Source of the DNA: Chitinophaga oryzae | GTDB taxonomy: Bacteria > Bacteroidota > Bacteroidia > Chitinophagales > Chitinophagaceae | Assembly: GCF_012516375.2 (NCBI RefSeq) | Contig: NZ_CP051204.2 | Span: 4,216,001 to 4,280,000, forward strand | DNA: 64,000 bases | Direction: 5' to 3' | Part shown: piece after piece, positions 1-8,640 of the stretch | How positions within the stretch are numbered: the first letter of the stretch is position 1 | Layout of the letters: each line of letters starts with the position of its first letter | Made by a program: the position numbers and the translations under genes | Notes under the pieces: model-generated | Told to the model about the DNA's origin: nothing | Databases searched by the model: none | What the model saw: the letters and a program-made list of their open reading frames with translations, nothing else

Positions 1-1863
1 GGGTGACTGGTCCAGCGTAAGCACCAGCGGTCCCGGTACATGGTGAACAGAATTGAAGTGAAAATCCCGCACCACGCCGATGACGGTCCTTCTTCCGTGG
101 CCGTCCGAGTAGTCAAATGATTTTCCGACCGCTTCTTCCGGCGTCCAGCCAACGGCTTTGGCAGCCGTTTCATTGATCACCGCAAGGGGCGCGCCCAGGG
201 TATCGGCGCCAAAGTCGCGGGAGAAACCGCGGCCGGCCACAGTACTCAGACCATATACCTCCTGGAAGTCATAATCTATGCCCGTTGTACGGGTAGACAA
301 TCTTTCGCCGTTGCTGCCGGGCCAGTTCATCATGCTCTGGTTGGTATGAAACTCGGTGGGAAGATACAGGGAGTAGCTCATGGACAAAATACCGGGGTGA
401 CTGAGCAGTTCTTTGCGGAGCGTGTTGTAATGGCTGCTGACCGCTTCGTCGTTTACCCTTATGGCGAGCACATGTTCGCGGTTATATCCCAGGTTCTGAT
501 GCTGCACCAGCTGCATTTGCCGGTAGATGATAAAACTGCCGGCCACGAGGATGATGGACACGGCATATTGTCCTACGATCAGTATCCGTTGCAACGAGAA
601 GCTGCCGGCACGGACGCCCTGTTTGCCTTTAAGCACCTGTGCCGGGCGCAGGGACGTCATCAGGAAAGCAGGGTAACTACCGGACAGGAGGCTTACCATC
701 AATACGAGCAACAGCAATCCTGGCAGCAGGAACGGGTTACCGAAATAGTCGATGCGGAGGGTGCGGTCCATCAGCTGGCTGAAAAACGGCAGCAGCAGAT
801 GTACCAGCCCCAATGCCAGTACCAGCGCCAGCACCGTCGTGATCAGCGATTCTCCCAGGAACTGGGCAATCAGCTGGCCGCGCATGGCGCCAGCCACCTT
901 GCGCATCCCTATTTCCTGCGCCCTGCGGGCAGAGCGGGCCACGGCCAGGTTGGTATAGTTTACGCAGGCCAGCAGCAGGATGACAAAACCGATGGCAAGA
1001 AACAGGTATACGTATTTATCGCTGCCGCTTTTTTCAAATTCAAGTGTATCGAGGTGCTGGGAGCGCAGGTGGATGTCTTTGAGCGGCTGCAGCAGGAACC
1101 GGAGGCGGTCTTCCGGACGCCAGCGGGACAAGTTTCCGTCGATATAGGCGCGTAATCGCTGCTCCAGCTGCGGCGCCGAGGCCGGATTTTCCAGCAGGGC
1201 GTAGGTATAGACGCCGTTGTTCATCCATGGCTCTTTCACCGAGCAGTCCACATAGTGTGGGTCGGCGGTGACGGGGAGGATATATTGAAACTGCAGGTGG
1301 GATGCTGCGGGGATATCCGCCATGACACCCGTAACTGTATGCGGCTGATGTTGTTGGTACAGGATGGTTTTTCCCATAGCGTCCTGTTCGCCAAATATTT
1401 TTCGTGCCATAGATGCTGTCAACACAATGCTGTTAGGCATCTTCAGCGCCGTTTGCGGATCTCCTTCGAGAAACGGGAAGTTGAACAGGTGCAGGAAAGC
1501 AGTGTCAGCGAAAATACCCTGTTCCTTAAAGTGGTTGTCACCCACGCTCAGCAACGGGTTAAAGGTTGGCTCCACGGTAGTGGCGTCCTTCACTTCCGGG
1601 AACTCCCGCCGCAGCGCACCGGCCAGCGCCGGAGAAGTGGTAGACCAGTAGGATTGTCCTTTGGAGACAGGGCGTTGCTGTATAACGCGGACAATCCTTT
1701 CTGCATGGGCATGGAAACGGTCGAATGACCATTCATGCTGCACAAACAGCAGGATGAGGATAAAACAGGCCAGTCCTGTGGCCAGGCCAAAGATATTGAT
1801 AAAGGAATATCCCGGGTTGCGTAACAGATTGCGCCAGGCGATCTTGAAATAATTCCTTAACAT
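1..1863 (-). CDS. MacB/FtsX-family ABC transporter permease, 3' end cut by window edge
   Basis: The minus strand is open from an ATG at 1863 to base 1, giving 621 codons with no stop in the window. The start MLRNYFKIAWRNLLRNPGYS is the classic opening of the large Bacteroidota FtsX/MacB-type permeases, followed by a first membrane helix (about residues 20-42) and a periplasmic MacB-PCD-like domain. An FtsX core then begins near residue 285, with helices and the conserved stretch RSARRAQEIGMRKVAGA. A second periplasmic domain starts after about residue 430. Family members run to about 790-800 residues, so roughly the last 170 residues, including the final FtsX domain, lie outside. By family these proteins work with an ATPase in efflux or envelope stress; the partner is not visible here. 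Confidence 0.9.
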   Translation of the reverse strand, partial: MLRNYFKIAWRNLLRNPGYSFINIFGLATGLACFILILLFVQHEWSFDRFHAHAERIVRVIQQRPVSKGQSYWSTTSPALAGALRREFPEVKDATTVEPTFNPLLSVGDNHFKEQGIFADTAFLHLFNFPFLEGDPQTALKMPNSIVLTASMARKIFGEQDAMGKTILYQQHQPHTVTGVMADIPAASHLQFQYILPVTADPHYVDCSVKEPWMNNGVYTYALLENPASAPQLEQRLRAYIDGNLSRWRPEDRLRFLLQPLKDIHLRSQHLDTLEFEKSGSDKYVYLFLAIGFVILLLACVNYTNLAVARSARRAQEIGMRKVAGAMRGQLIAQFLGESLITTVLALVLALGLVHLLLPFFSQLMDRTLRIDYFGNPFLLPGLLLLVLMVSLLSGSYPAFLMTSLRPAQVLKGKQGVRAGSFSLQRILIVGQYAVSIILVAGSFIIYRQMQLVQHQNLGYNREHVLAIRVNDEAVSSHYNTLRKELLSHPGILSMSYSLYLPTEFHTNQSMMNWPGSNGERLSTRTTGIDYDFQEVYGLSTVAGRGFSRDFGADTLGAPLAVINETAAKAVGWTPEEAVGKSFDYSDGHGRRTVIGVVRDFHFNSVHHVPGPLVLTLDQSP

Positions 1864-2220
1864 GACAGTATTGTTTTGCGTTACAATGCAACAAGAATGC
1901 TGCCGCTTCCCGAAAATACGCTATTGTAGCCAATTCCAGGCAATTCCCGGGTCATGTGTCCGTCCACATATGAACGACAGTTGTCCGAAACCGGACAGCA
2001 AAAGCGGTCCGCCCGGTTGTTCTACAAGCAAGGGCATCAGGCCACCGGTATCAACCCGCTGCCGGACGAGGCCGGCGTGGCAAAAATCTGTATAAGCATT
2101 TCGGTTTGGCGCAGGTGCAGTCCACCTTGTCCGCCTGACCGGACTACACGCCTTCTTTACATCGGACTACAGCCGCGGACCTGTTTATCTGTATACTTGC
2201 AGGGAAACAGTATTGAAACC
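1864..2220. other. Divergent intergenic region, no gene seen
   Basis: The stretch separates the minus-strand permease from the plus-strand acetyltransferase and should hold both promoters. An open frame continues upstream of the acetyltransferase into this region, but its translation is low-complexity and lacks family character, so I do not count it. A short dyad TGTCCG-aaac-CGGACA lies near 1982-1997. No convincing TAnnTTTG element with a -33 partner was found. Confidence 0.5.
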
Positions 2221-3018
2221 ATGAAACCATCAGACCCAACCGCCTATCCCGAACTGGCGGCATCGCTGAAATCTGCCCCCATCAACACCCTGTTTGCCCA
2301 GGCGGTCGTAGAAGGGAAAGTTAACGGGAAAGTATATACGGACAATCCCGCTGATCCCGGCGCCTTTTACATTATACACCCATATGGTATGTCACTGCTA
2401 TGGGGAGAAAGCAACGACAAAGCATTTCACGACGAGATCAGGGATTATGCCTTCAACGTCCGGGGACACCGGAAGGGGGACGAATGGCTGCAGGCATTTC
2501 CCGGCAGCTGGGACTCTTTGCTGGAGGGGCTTTTCCGGGAGGAACCCAAACGCGTGGAAACAGACCGCCGGCTCAATTTCAAATTCAACGCCGACAAATA
2601 TTCTGCACAACGCAAAGCTGTTCCGGCAGATGCGCCCATACAGATTACCACCGTTACCCGAGAAGCATTTAACAGCATGACCGGTACCGTTATCCCCGCT
2701 TCTTTCTGGAACAACGCCGACGAATTTGTCAGCCGTAGTATAGGCTACAGCGTATATTATGACCAGGCGCTCGCCGCTATCGCTTTTGCCGCTTTTATTG
2801 ATCCCGAAGTATTGGAAATAGGCATCGAGACCTGCGCGCCCTACCGCGGAAAGGGCCTGGCTTACCACGCCTGTGCCGTGCTGATTGATTATTGCCTTGA
2901 GAAAGGACTGGAACCGATATGGGCCTGCCGCGGCAGTAACACTGGTTCACGTAAACTGGCGCAGCAACTGGGGTTTGAAGTATCGAAAGAACTACCCTTT
3001 TATAGGCTGCGGATATAG
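2221..3018 (+). CDS. GNAT-family N-acetyltransferase
   Basis: Predicted protein of 265 residues from the ATG at 2221 (MKPSDPTAYPELAA). The frame is open further upstream to 1954, but that extension looks non-coding. The C-terminal half carries the GNAT acetyl-CoA loop: YRGKGLA at residues 208-214 after a beta strand (EVLEIGIETCA), then the helix HACAVLIDYCLEKGL and the later strand/loop WACRGSNTGSRKLAQQLGF, which is typical of GNAT motif A/B. The N-terminal half resembles the GNAT_acetyltran (PF12746-like) group, in which a divergent N-terminal GNAT half precedes the active one. The substrate cannot be inferred. It stands alone between divergent and co-directional neighbours. Confidence 0.85.
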   Translation: MKPSDPTAYPELAASLKSAPINTLFAQAVVEGKVNGKVYTDNPADPGAFYIIHPYGMSLLWGESNDKAFHDEIRDYAFNVRGHRKGDEWLQAFPGSWDSLLEGLFREEPKRVETDRRLNFKFNADKYSAQRKAVPADAPIQITTVTREAFNSMTGTVIPASFWNNADEFVSRSIGYSVYYDQALAAIAFAAFIDPEVLEIGIETCAPYRGKGLAYHACAVLIDYCLEKGLEPIWACRGSNTGSRKLAQQLGFEVSKELPFYRLRI

Positions 3019-3110
3019 CCTGCTGCATCAGAAAACGATCCTCGCCCACCAAAAGTGATTACCTTTCCTGCCGGGGTAAAAAAGGCCCTTTCTTATAAAA
3101 TTCAGTCCAG

Positions 3111-3142
3111 TTGTGCTTTTTAAATTAAAATTAGTACATTTG
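3111..3142 (+). promoter_or_regulatory. Bacteroidota-type promoter of the flavin monooxygenase
   Basis: TACATTTG at 3135-3142 is a perfect match to the TAnnTTTG -7 element of Bacteroidota housekeeping promoters. A TTG at 3111-3113 sits 21 bp upstream as a -33 element. The start codon follows at 3160 in a very AT-rich leader. Confidence 0.55.
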
Positions 3143-3159
3143 GCCTAAATTTATATTTT

Positions 3160-4305
3160 ATGAAAGCAATCATCATCGGTGGCGGCATAGGCGGCCTCAC
3201 GACTGCTATTGCCTTACAGCAAAGGGGTTGGCATTATGAGGTATATGAAGCCACGCCGGAATACAAAGCAGTCGGCGCCGGCCTGTTACTGGGCGCCAAC
3301 GCCATGAAGGTATATCAGCGGCTGGGCATAGCAGGAGAACTTGCGGGCCGCGGCGGATACCTGGAAAGGGTATATATCAAAGATTACAAGGGAAAAGTAT
3401 TACAACAGATCGACAACAACCTGCTGGAACGGCAGTACGGCTCCCGTAGTTTGCCGATTCACCGGGCTGCTCTGCAGGCAGCGCTGCTGGAACAGCTACA
3501 ACAGCCGGTCAGCACCAGCAAAAAATGTATCGCCGTAACCGAAACCCCGGACAGTGTTATCGCCCGCTTTGACGACGGCAGCGAAGCCGTGGGAGATATC
3601 CTGATTGCGGCCGACGGCATCAGGTCCGCCGTACGGGAGTACTACATCGGCAGCCAGGGTTATCGTTATTCCGGGCAGACCTGCTGGCGCGCTACCGTTA
3701 ACATGGAACTGCCCAACGCTGAACGGCTGAACAGCGCCGAAGTATGGGGCAAAGGCAATGGCGTAAGAGCTTCGTTTATGCATGTAGGTGGTAACGAAGT
3801 GTATTTCTGGTTCACCAAAAAGCTGCCCGAAGGTACCGCCTTCACCGGTGAAGAAGCATTAGCGCTGATACAGCAGGACCTGGCTGACTTCAGCGGTCAT
3901 ATGCAGGAAGTTGTGGCACACCTCACTCCTTCCCTACTGATACGCTCGGATCTTTACGACCTGGCGCCCATCCGCCAATGGCATAAAGGGCGGGTAGTAT
4001 TACTGGGCGACGCAGCGCATGCCACTACGCCCAACCTGGGACAGGGCGCCAGCCAGGCCATCGAAGACGCCTATGTGCTGGCAGACTGCCTTTCTTCCCA
4101 TCCTGATCATGAGACTGCCTTCCGGCACTATGCCGCCAAACGGCTGGCACGCACCCACAAGATCGTCCGCATATCCTGGCAGCTGGCACAAGTCACCAAC
4201 TGGAAAGGTTCCTGCACAGTGGGTATCCGCAACTTTCTCCTGCGCAGTGTTCCTCCCGGCGTCGCCAAAAAGCAGCTGGATTTCATTTATAACATTGACC
4301 TGTAA
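3160..4305 (+). CDS. FAD-dependent monooxygenase (PHBH/UbiH-like aromatic hydroxylase family)
   Basis: The protein has 381 residues, the usual length for single-component group A flavin monooxygenases. It starts with a Rossmann FAD-binding motif GGGIGG (residues 7-12). The second FAD motif is at GDAAH (283-287), followed by TPNLGQGASQAIEDA, which binds the flavin pyrophosphate and ribityl parts. A middle DG-type motif, AADGIRSAVREY, follows the standard GADGxxSxVR pattern. Such enzymes use NAD(P)H and O2 to hydroxylate or epoxidise small, often aromatic, substrates; TetX-like and salicylate-hydroxylase-like enzymes are relatives. Nothing in the context identifies the substrate. It appears to be a single-gene unit with its own promoter. 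Confidence 0.9.
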   Translation: MKAIIIGGGIGGLTTAIALQQRGWHYEVYEATPEYKAVGAGLLLGANAMKVYQRLGIAGELAGRGGYLERVYIKDYKGKVLQQIDNNLLERQYGSRSLPIHRAALQAALLEQLQQPVSTSKKCIAVTETPDSVIARFDDGSEAVGDILIAADGIRSAVREYYIGSQGYRYSGQTCWRATVNMELPNAERLNSAEVWGKGNGVRASFMHVGGNEVYFWFTKKLPEGTAFTGEEALALIQQDLADFSGHMQEVVAHLTPSLLIRSDLYDLAPIRQWHKGRVVLLGDAAHATTPNLGQGASQAIEDAYVLADCLSSHPDHETAFRHYAAKRLARTHKIVRISWQLAQVTNWKGSCTVGIRNFLLRSVPPGVAKKQLDFIYNIDL

Positions 4306-4378
4306 ATGATTATTCCCGGTACAGCGTCGTGGGAATGGTATCAGTATTGCATGGCAGGATGATGGCGTGATGAGACGC

Positions 4379-5338
4379 CTATCGCCATGTCATCAGGTCA
4401 TTACAGTTTTCCTGCAGCATATCGCTGCCCTTCACCTTCAGCTGTACAACCCGCTTGTCTGCACCGTCTGTAACATTATATTGCTGGCCGTCCGCCGGAA
4501 TGATCGTCAGCTCCCAGTTTTGTATGGCATTGCCTTCCCCGTCATAGTTAGTACCCACCAGCAGGTATTTTCCATCCGGGGAGAACACCGGGTAGCCTTC
4601 TTCTTCATTACTGGTGGTGACCTGTACCCTGTTGCTCCCATCGGCATTCATCATCCAGATGTGTTTTCCTCCTGCAAACGCCAGACGCTGGCCGTCATGG
4701 CTGGCGGCCAGGTGGTTCCAGTCGTTGAAATTCATCTGCGTCACCACGTCGCCCCAGGTGTACTGGTTATTGAGCCGGTATACGGTACTCCCCGCCACAC
4801 AGACGATACTGTTGTCCGGCATCCAGGCGATACTGCCATTGACTCTTTTTCCGCCGATGGTAACCACCTCCTTTAACAGCCGTCCCTGTAAATCCATTAC
4901 CAGCAAGCCTCTGTCAGACACCGGCGGTACTGCTATCCTTGATTTGTCGGGGGATAGTTGCGGTTGCGTAAAATTGCTGACTTCTGAATTTCTCTTCCGG
5001 AATTCCGAAAGGGTTTCCCCGCTCTGCGGGTTGATGATACGGTATACTTCTCCGTCATAATCATTGGGGTCTTCCAGCGACTGGACCATGATACTGCCGT
5101 CGCGGCTGATGTCCCAGGCGTGACGGTCACCATTGTACCCCAACGCCTTGGAACGTACGCCACTGCCCAGGTCCAGCCGGTAGGTCACCGCCAGCCCCAT
5201 TCCTTCCGCCCAGTCATAATAGATGTTCCCCGAAGCCTGCCAGCCACCATCTCCCGGACCGGCATTGTCTTTTTTGCTGCAACCCGTGCCCAATAGTACG
5301 GCTGTCAGGCACAACAGGGAAGAGAAAATTCTTGTCAT
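4379..5338 (-). CDS. Beta-propeller (TolB/WD40-like) lipoprotein
   Basis: The start is placed at the ATG at 5338 because MTRIFSSLLCLTAVLLGTGC is a typical lipoprotein signal with the lipid-bearing Cys at residue 20; an upstream start at 5365 would only add nine residues. The mature 300-residue part contains repeated TolB-like blade motifs such as LSPDKSRIAV, ASHDGQRLAFAGGKHIWMMNADGSN and FSPDGKYLLVG. This is the pattern of PD40 propellers, which bind proteins or peptides at the envelope. It converges with the monooxygenase to its left and is divergent from the histidine kinase to its right. Function beyond an envelope propeller is unknown. Confidence 0.8.
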   Translation of the reverse strand: MTRIFSSLLCLTAVLLGTGCSKKDNAGPGDGGWQASGNIYYDWAEGMGLAVTYRLDLGSGVRSKALGYNGDRHAWDISRDGSIMVQSLEDPNDYDGEVYRIINPQSGETLSEFRKRNSEVSNFTQPQLSPDKSRIAVPPVSDRGLLVMDLQGRLLKEVVTIGGKRVNGSIAWMPDNSIVCVAGSTVYRLNNQYTWGDVVTQMNFNDWNHLAASHDGQRLAFAGGKHIWMMNADGSNRVQVTTSNEEEGYPVFSPDGKYLLVGTNYDGEGNAIQNWELTIIPADGQQYNVTDGADKRVVQLKVKGSDMLQENCNDLMTWR

Positions 5339-5487
5339 CGTGATAGTTTTTTGAGTGGTTAACAACTGTTAGTCCTGATACAAATTTCATACACCCTTCT
5401 ATAGAAGACAATCAGGTAAAATATTGATTTTCCCGTATCCATAATTTCCCTGGTATGGAAGTCCGGTATTCTTGCTATTTTAGTTGT

Positions 5488-7443
5488 ATGCAACCATTAC
5501 CCGGTTTTCCATTGTACCGCTGTAGGCGGCTGTTGCTATGCATGCTGGTGTCGCTCCCTTTTGTGAGCCCCGCACAACAGCCTTCCGGACAACCTTATCC
5601 GGACAGCCTTCTGCAACTACTCCACTACCAGTCAAACAAAGCGGAAAAAGCGGAAATACTCTTCCAGCTATCACAATACTGGGCCGATCTGGACAGTGGC
5701 CGGGGCGTGACATATGCGAGGGAGGCGTTGAAATATATCCCGCATGATCCTTACCACGAAGGCCGCGGGCATTACTTCCTGGCCGGCGCTTTTTTTGAGT
5801 ATGATATTCCGCGGGCGCAACAGGAGTACCAGCAGGCCATACACCGGCTTGAACAGCGCAAGAGCAGAGAAGCTGTCCTGTTGCTTTCAAAAGCATGGCA
5901 CAACTACGGCGCCCTGGAACAACGTCAGGGCCGCGAAAAAAATTTCGCAGCAATACTGCTGAACAAGGTCGTACCGCTGGCCACACAGGCGGGCGATACG
6001 CTGCGCCTGGGCAATTACTACCTGAGCCTCAGCACCGTCTTTGATAATATTTTCGACTACAAGCGTGCCGCAACATACGCACTGCAGGCAGCCGCTGTTT
6101 TCAACCGGCAGCAGCCGGGCAGCGAATACCTGATAGCGTGTTACACTGCCGCCGCCACCAGCTGCCTGTCGCTCAACGATGCGGCTGCCTGTAAAATATA
6201 TCTCGACAGCGCCGCCGGTTATGTAAACCGGTATCCGGACTCTCGCCTTGGCCCTGCTTATTACCGCACTACGGGCAGGTATTACAATCATCAAAGGGCG
6301 TGGCCGCAGGCGTTGTCCCATCTTCGACAAGGCATACTACTCGCAGAGAACGTAAACCGGCCCTACGATGCGACCACCATCAAAATGGAGTTGTACCAGA
6401 CCTATAAGGCACAGGGGGCGTTGGATACCGCCCGGCAAATATTACTGGATATCTACCGCCGGCCTTATGTAAGAGAAATGCCGGAGAATATGCGGCTGAT
6501 ACTGCGGGAACTGGCCAGCACTGATTCTGCCCTGCACCGTCCGCAGGCAGCATATGACTGGTTACTGCAATACTCCAGCTTGACGGACACCCTGACGGAA
6601 CGCCAAACGCGACAACAAATCAGTGAACTGGAAGCGAAATACAATTATGCGGAGAAAGAAAAAGCGTTGTTGCTGGTGAAAGCCCATGCAGTCCGTCAGA
6701 AAATGTTGTTGTGGGGCATTATCTTCCTGTTGGTTCCCTTCTGTGTGGTATTGATATTTCTCTACCGGTCCCTAAGGAGCAAAGCCCTGCAGGCGCAACA
6801 GATAGCTATCGCGAAAGCGCTGTTATACGGAGAAGAGCGGGAACGAAGCCGGCTGGCGCGCGACCTGCATGACGGATTAGGCGGCACGCTGGCCAGTATC
6901 AGTATCCGCTTGTCGGAAGTTTCCGGCATTCCCGCCGGTCCGCTTGCACCCATCAGCCGCCAGTTGGACCTGGCAGTGAGTGAACTGCGGCGTATCGCGC
7001 ATAACATGGCGCCGGAGGCTCTTTTCCGGCTTGGGCTGCAAGCGGCATTACAGGACCTGAGCGAAACGCATTCCAACAGTCGTACGACGGTCACACTGCA
7101 GACGATGGATATCCGGGATGACCTGCCTCAACAGGTACAACTTATGATTTACCGTATTGTGCAGGAACTACTGACCAATATCACCAAACATGCAGCAGCC
7201 GGAGAAGTACTGATACAATGCAGTCAGCTGGATGACATGTTCTACATTACCGCAGAAGACAACGGCAAAGGCTTTTCAATGGCCGGGATACCGGCCGGCA
7301 AAGGTATCGGTATACAGAACATCCGGAACAGGGTAGCGTTCTTAAACGGTAAAATGGAGATACAATCCTCCCCGGGTAAAGGCACCATCATCAATATTGA
7401 ACTATCATGCAAACCAACAACACCATCTCCGTCATCGTTATAG
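5488..7443 (+). CDS. TPR-containing sensor histidine kinase (NarL/LuxR-type system, HisKA_3)
   Basis: I prefer the ATG at 5488 (MQPLPGFPLYRCRR), which begins a clean signal peptide ending near PAQQ; an in-frame ATG at 5455 is also possible. The periplasmic part is a string of TPR-like helical repeats, followed by one membrane helix (LLWGIIFLLVPFCVVLIFLY). The HisKA_3 dimerisation domain has phospho-acceptor His461 in RLARDLHDGLGG, and the HATPase domain shows the N box (ELLTNITKHA) and G boxes (DNGKGFS, GKGIGIQNIRNR). The 3' end overlaps the response-regulator gene by 37 bp, so the two form a translationally coupled two-component pair. The signal sensed is unknown. Confidence 0.9.
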   Translation: MQPLPGFPLYRCRRLLLCMLVSLPFVSPAQQPSGQPYPDSLLQLLHYQSNKAEKAEILFQLSQYWADLDSGRGVTYAREALKYIPHDPYHEGRGHYFLAGAFFEYDIPRAQQEYQQAIHRLEQRKSREAVLLLSKAWHNYGALEQRQGREKNFAAILLNKVVPLATQAGDTLRLGNYYLSLSTVFDNIFDYKRAATYALQAAAVFNRQQPGSEYLIACYTAAATSCLSLNDAAACKIYLDSAAGYVNRYPDSRLGPAYYRTTGRYYNHQRAWPQALSHLRQGILLAENVNRPYDATTIKMELYQTYKAQGALDTARQILLDIYRRPYVREMPENMRLILRELASTDSALHRPQAAYDWLLQYSSLTDTLTERQTRQQISELEAKYNYAEKEKALLLVKAHAVRQKMLLWGIIFLLVPFCVVLIFLYRSLRSKALQAQQIAIAKALLYGEERERSRLARDLHDGLGGTLASISIRLSEVSGIPAGPLAPISRQLDLAVSELRRIAHNMAPEALFRLGLQAALQDLSETHSNSRTTVTLQTMDIRDDLPQQVQLMIYRIVQELLTNITKHAAAGEVLIQCSQLDDMFYITAEDNGKGFSMAGIPAGKGIGIQNIRNRVAFLNGKMEIQSSPGKGTIINIELSCKPTTPSPSSL

Positions 7444-8045
7444 AAGACCATAGCATTTTCATCGAAGGCCTGCGCACCGTCCTGGAGCATGCCCCGCAGC
7501 TCGACGTCGTGGCGGCATTTACCGATGGAGAAACAGCGCTGCATTATTTGAAGGAACATCCGGTAGATATCGCCCTGCTCGACATCAGCCTGCCGGGCGT
7601 ACAAGGCCCGGAGGTCTGTCGCACTATAAAACGGGTATGCCCTCATACCGCTGTCATCGTACTCACCAACCATGCGGAGAAAAGCATGGTACTGGACATG
7701 CTGAAGAACGGAGCCGACGCCTACCTGTTAAAAAATGCTCCGAAAGAAGAGCTGTTACAGGTGATCACCCAGGTGCTCCGCCATGAGTATCAGTTACCGG
7801 GACCTTTACAACAACTTCTTTTTAAACCGGCGGCCAACCATAACGCCCCCTTCCCCAAACTTACACAACGGGAAAAAGAAGTCCTGCTGCTGGTCAGTGA
7901 AGGAGCCACCACGAAAGAGATCGCAGGCAAATTGTTTATCAGCCGCCAAACGGTGGAGTCGCATCGTCAGCACCTGATGCAGAAACTGGGGGTCAGTAAT
8001 GCCGCCGCCTTAATCAAAAAGGCCGGGGAGTATGGATTGTTGTAG
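7407..8045 (+). CDS. LuxR/NarL-family response regulator
   Basis: The protein has 212 residues. An N-terminal receiver domain has the acidic pair in VIEDHS, phospho-acceptor Asp59 in ALLDISLPG, the Thr/Ser position in VIVLTNH and the Lys in YLLKNAP. A C-terminal GerE helix-turn-helix follows (LTQREKEVLLLVSEGATTKE, then SRQTVESHRQHLMQKL). The gene starts inside the last codons of the upstream kinase gene, so the partner is clear. Targets are not evident; the next gene is on the opposite strand. Confidence 0.93.
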   Translation: MQTNNTISVIVIEDHSIFIEGLRTVLEHAPQLDVVAAFTDGETALHYLKEHPVDIALLDISLPGVQGPEVCRTIKRVCPHTAVIVLTNHAEKSMVLDMLKNGADAYLLKNAPKEELLQVITQVLRHEYQLPGPLQQLLFKPAANHNAPFPKLTQREKEVLLLVSEGATTKEIAGKLFISRQTVESHRQHLMQKLGVSNAAALIKKAGEYGLL

Positions 8046-8072
8046 AAGTTCAACTTATTATACATCCTCTTG

Positions 8073-8630
8073 CTACCCTGCGTAAAACCGCTGGGGGTAA
8101 CCTTCCGGATATCGTTCCAACGTAAAAAACTCATCAAAAGTCGCAGGATCGGTACCGGCATAATATTGATTGATCAACTGTAAAAAGGCCTCCAGTCCGG
8201 GCGCGATCACATTCCTGTCACCGTCGGTATGCCAGAACTCCAGCAGTTGCCCTTTGTCTCCGGTGAAAAGCCCTTCCGCATCATAACAGATATAATCGCC
8301 ACCGCCATTGTGAAAAAGCGGTATCCAGGCGGCATGCCACCAATTCTCTGCTTCAAAGTCATACCCGATCATGCCTGTCAGTTCTTTGGCGATCTCCAGT
8401 GCTTCCTGCAAGGGCACAAATGCTGAATTATTGACAAATGCTTCGTAACAGTCATCCCGCTGACCGTTCTTCCATTGGTACAAGGCTTTCACGTCAGCAG
8501 GCAACGTGATGCCGTAGCTCTTTTCCAGTGCGGCGATAGCTTCTTCTGTCAGCGGTGCATTGAGGCTGGCATAAAATTCCGGTCTTAACTGTGACAGGTG
8601 TTGGTCCAGTGTGGTTAACGTGTGATGCAT
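8073..8630 (-). CDS. SMI1/KNR4-family protein
   Basis: The protein has 185 residues. The segment APLTEEAIAALEKSYGITLP followed by DVKALYQWKNGQ is the hallmark opening of SMI1/KNR4 (SUKH) domains, and EAENWWHAAWIPLFHNGGGDYICYD gives the conserved W-IP-F-GGGD-C-D core. In bacteria many SUKH proteins are immunity proteins against polymorphic toxins, and others are housekeeping; no toxin gene is nearby. It lies only 10 bp after the thioredoxin-fold gene on the same strand and is probably co-transcribed with it. Confidence 0.85.
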   Translation of the reverse strand: MHHTLTTLDQHLSQLRPEFYASLNAPLTEEAIAALEKSYGITLPADVKALYQWKNGQRDDCYEAFVNNSAFVPLQEALEIAKELTGMIGYDFEAENWWHAAWIPLFHNGGGDYICYDAEGLFTGDKGQLLEFWHTDGDRNVIAPGLEAFLQLINQYYAGTDPATFDEFFTLERYPEGYPQRFYAG

Positions 8631-8640
8631 GGCAAACCTT

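Noticed and set aside
346..1155. Plus-strand frame of 269 codons
   Set aside because: Antisense to the clear ABC permease frame; Gln/His-rich translation typical of a shadow frame.
5455..5487. Upstream start of the histidine kinase
   Set aside because: It adds eleven residues before a clean signal peptide; the ATG at 5488 is preferred, though the upstream one is not excluded.
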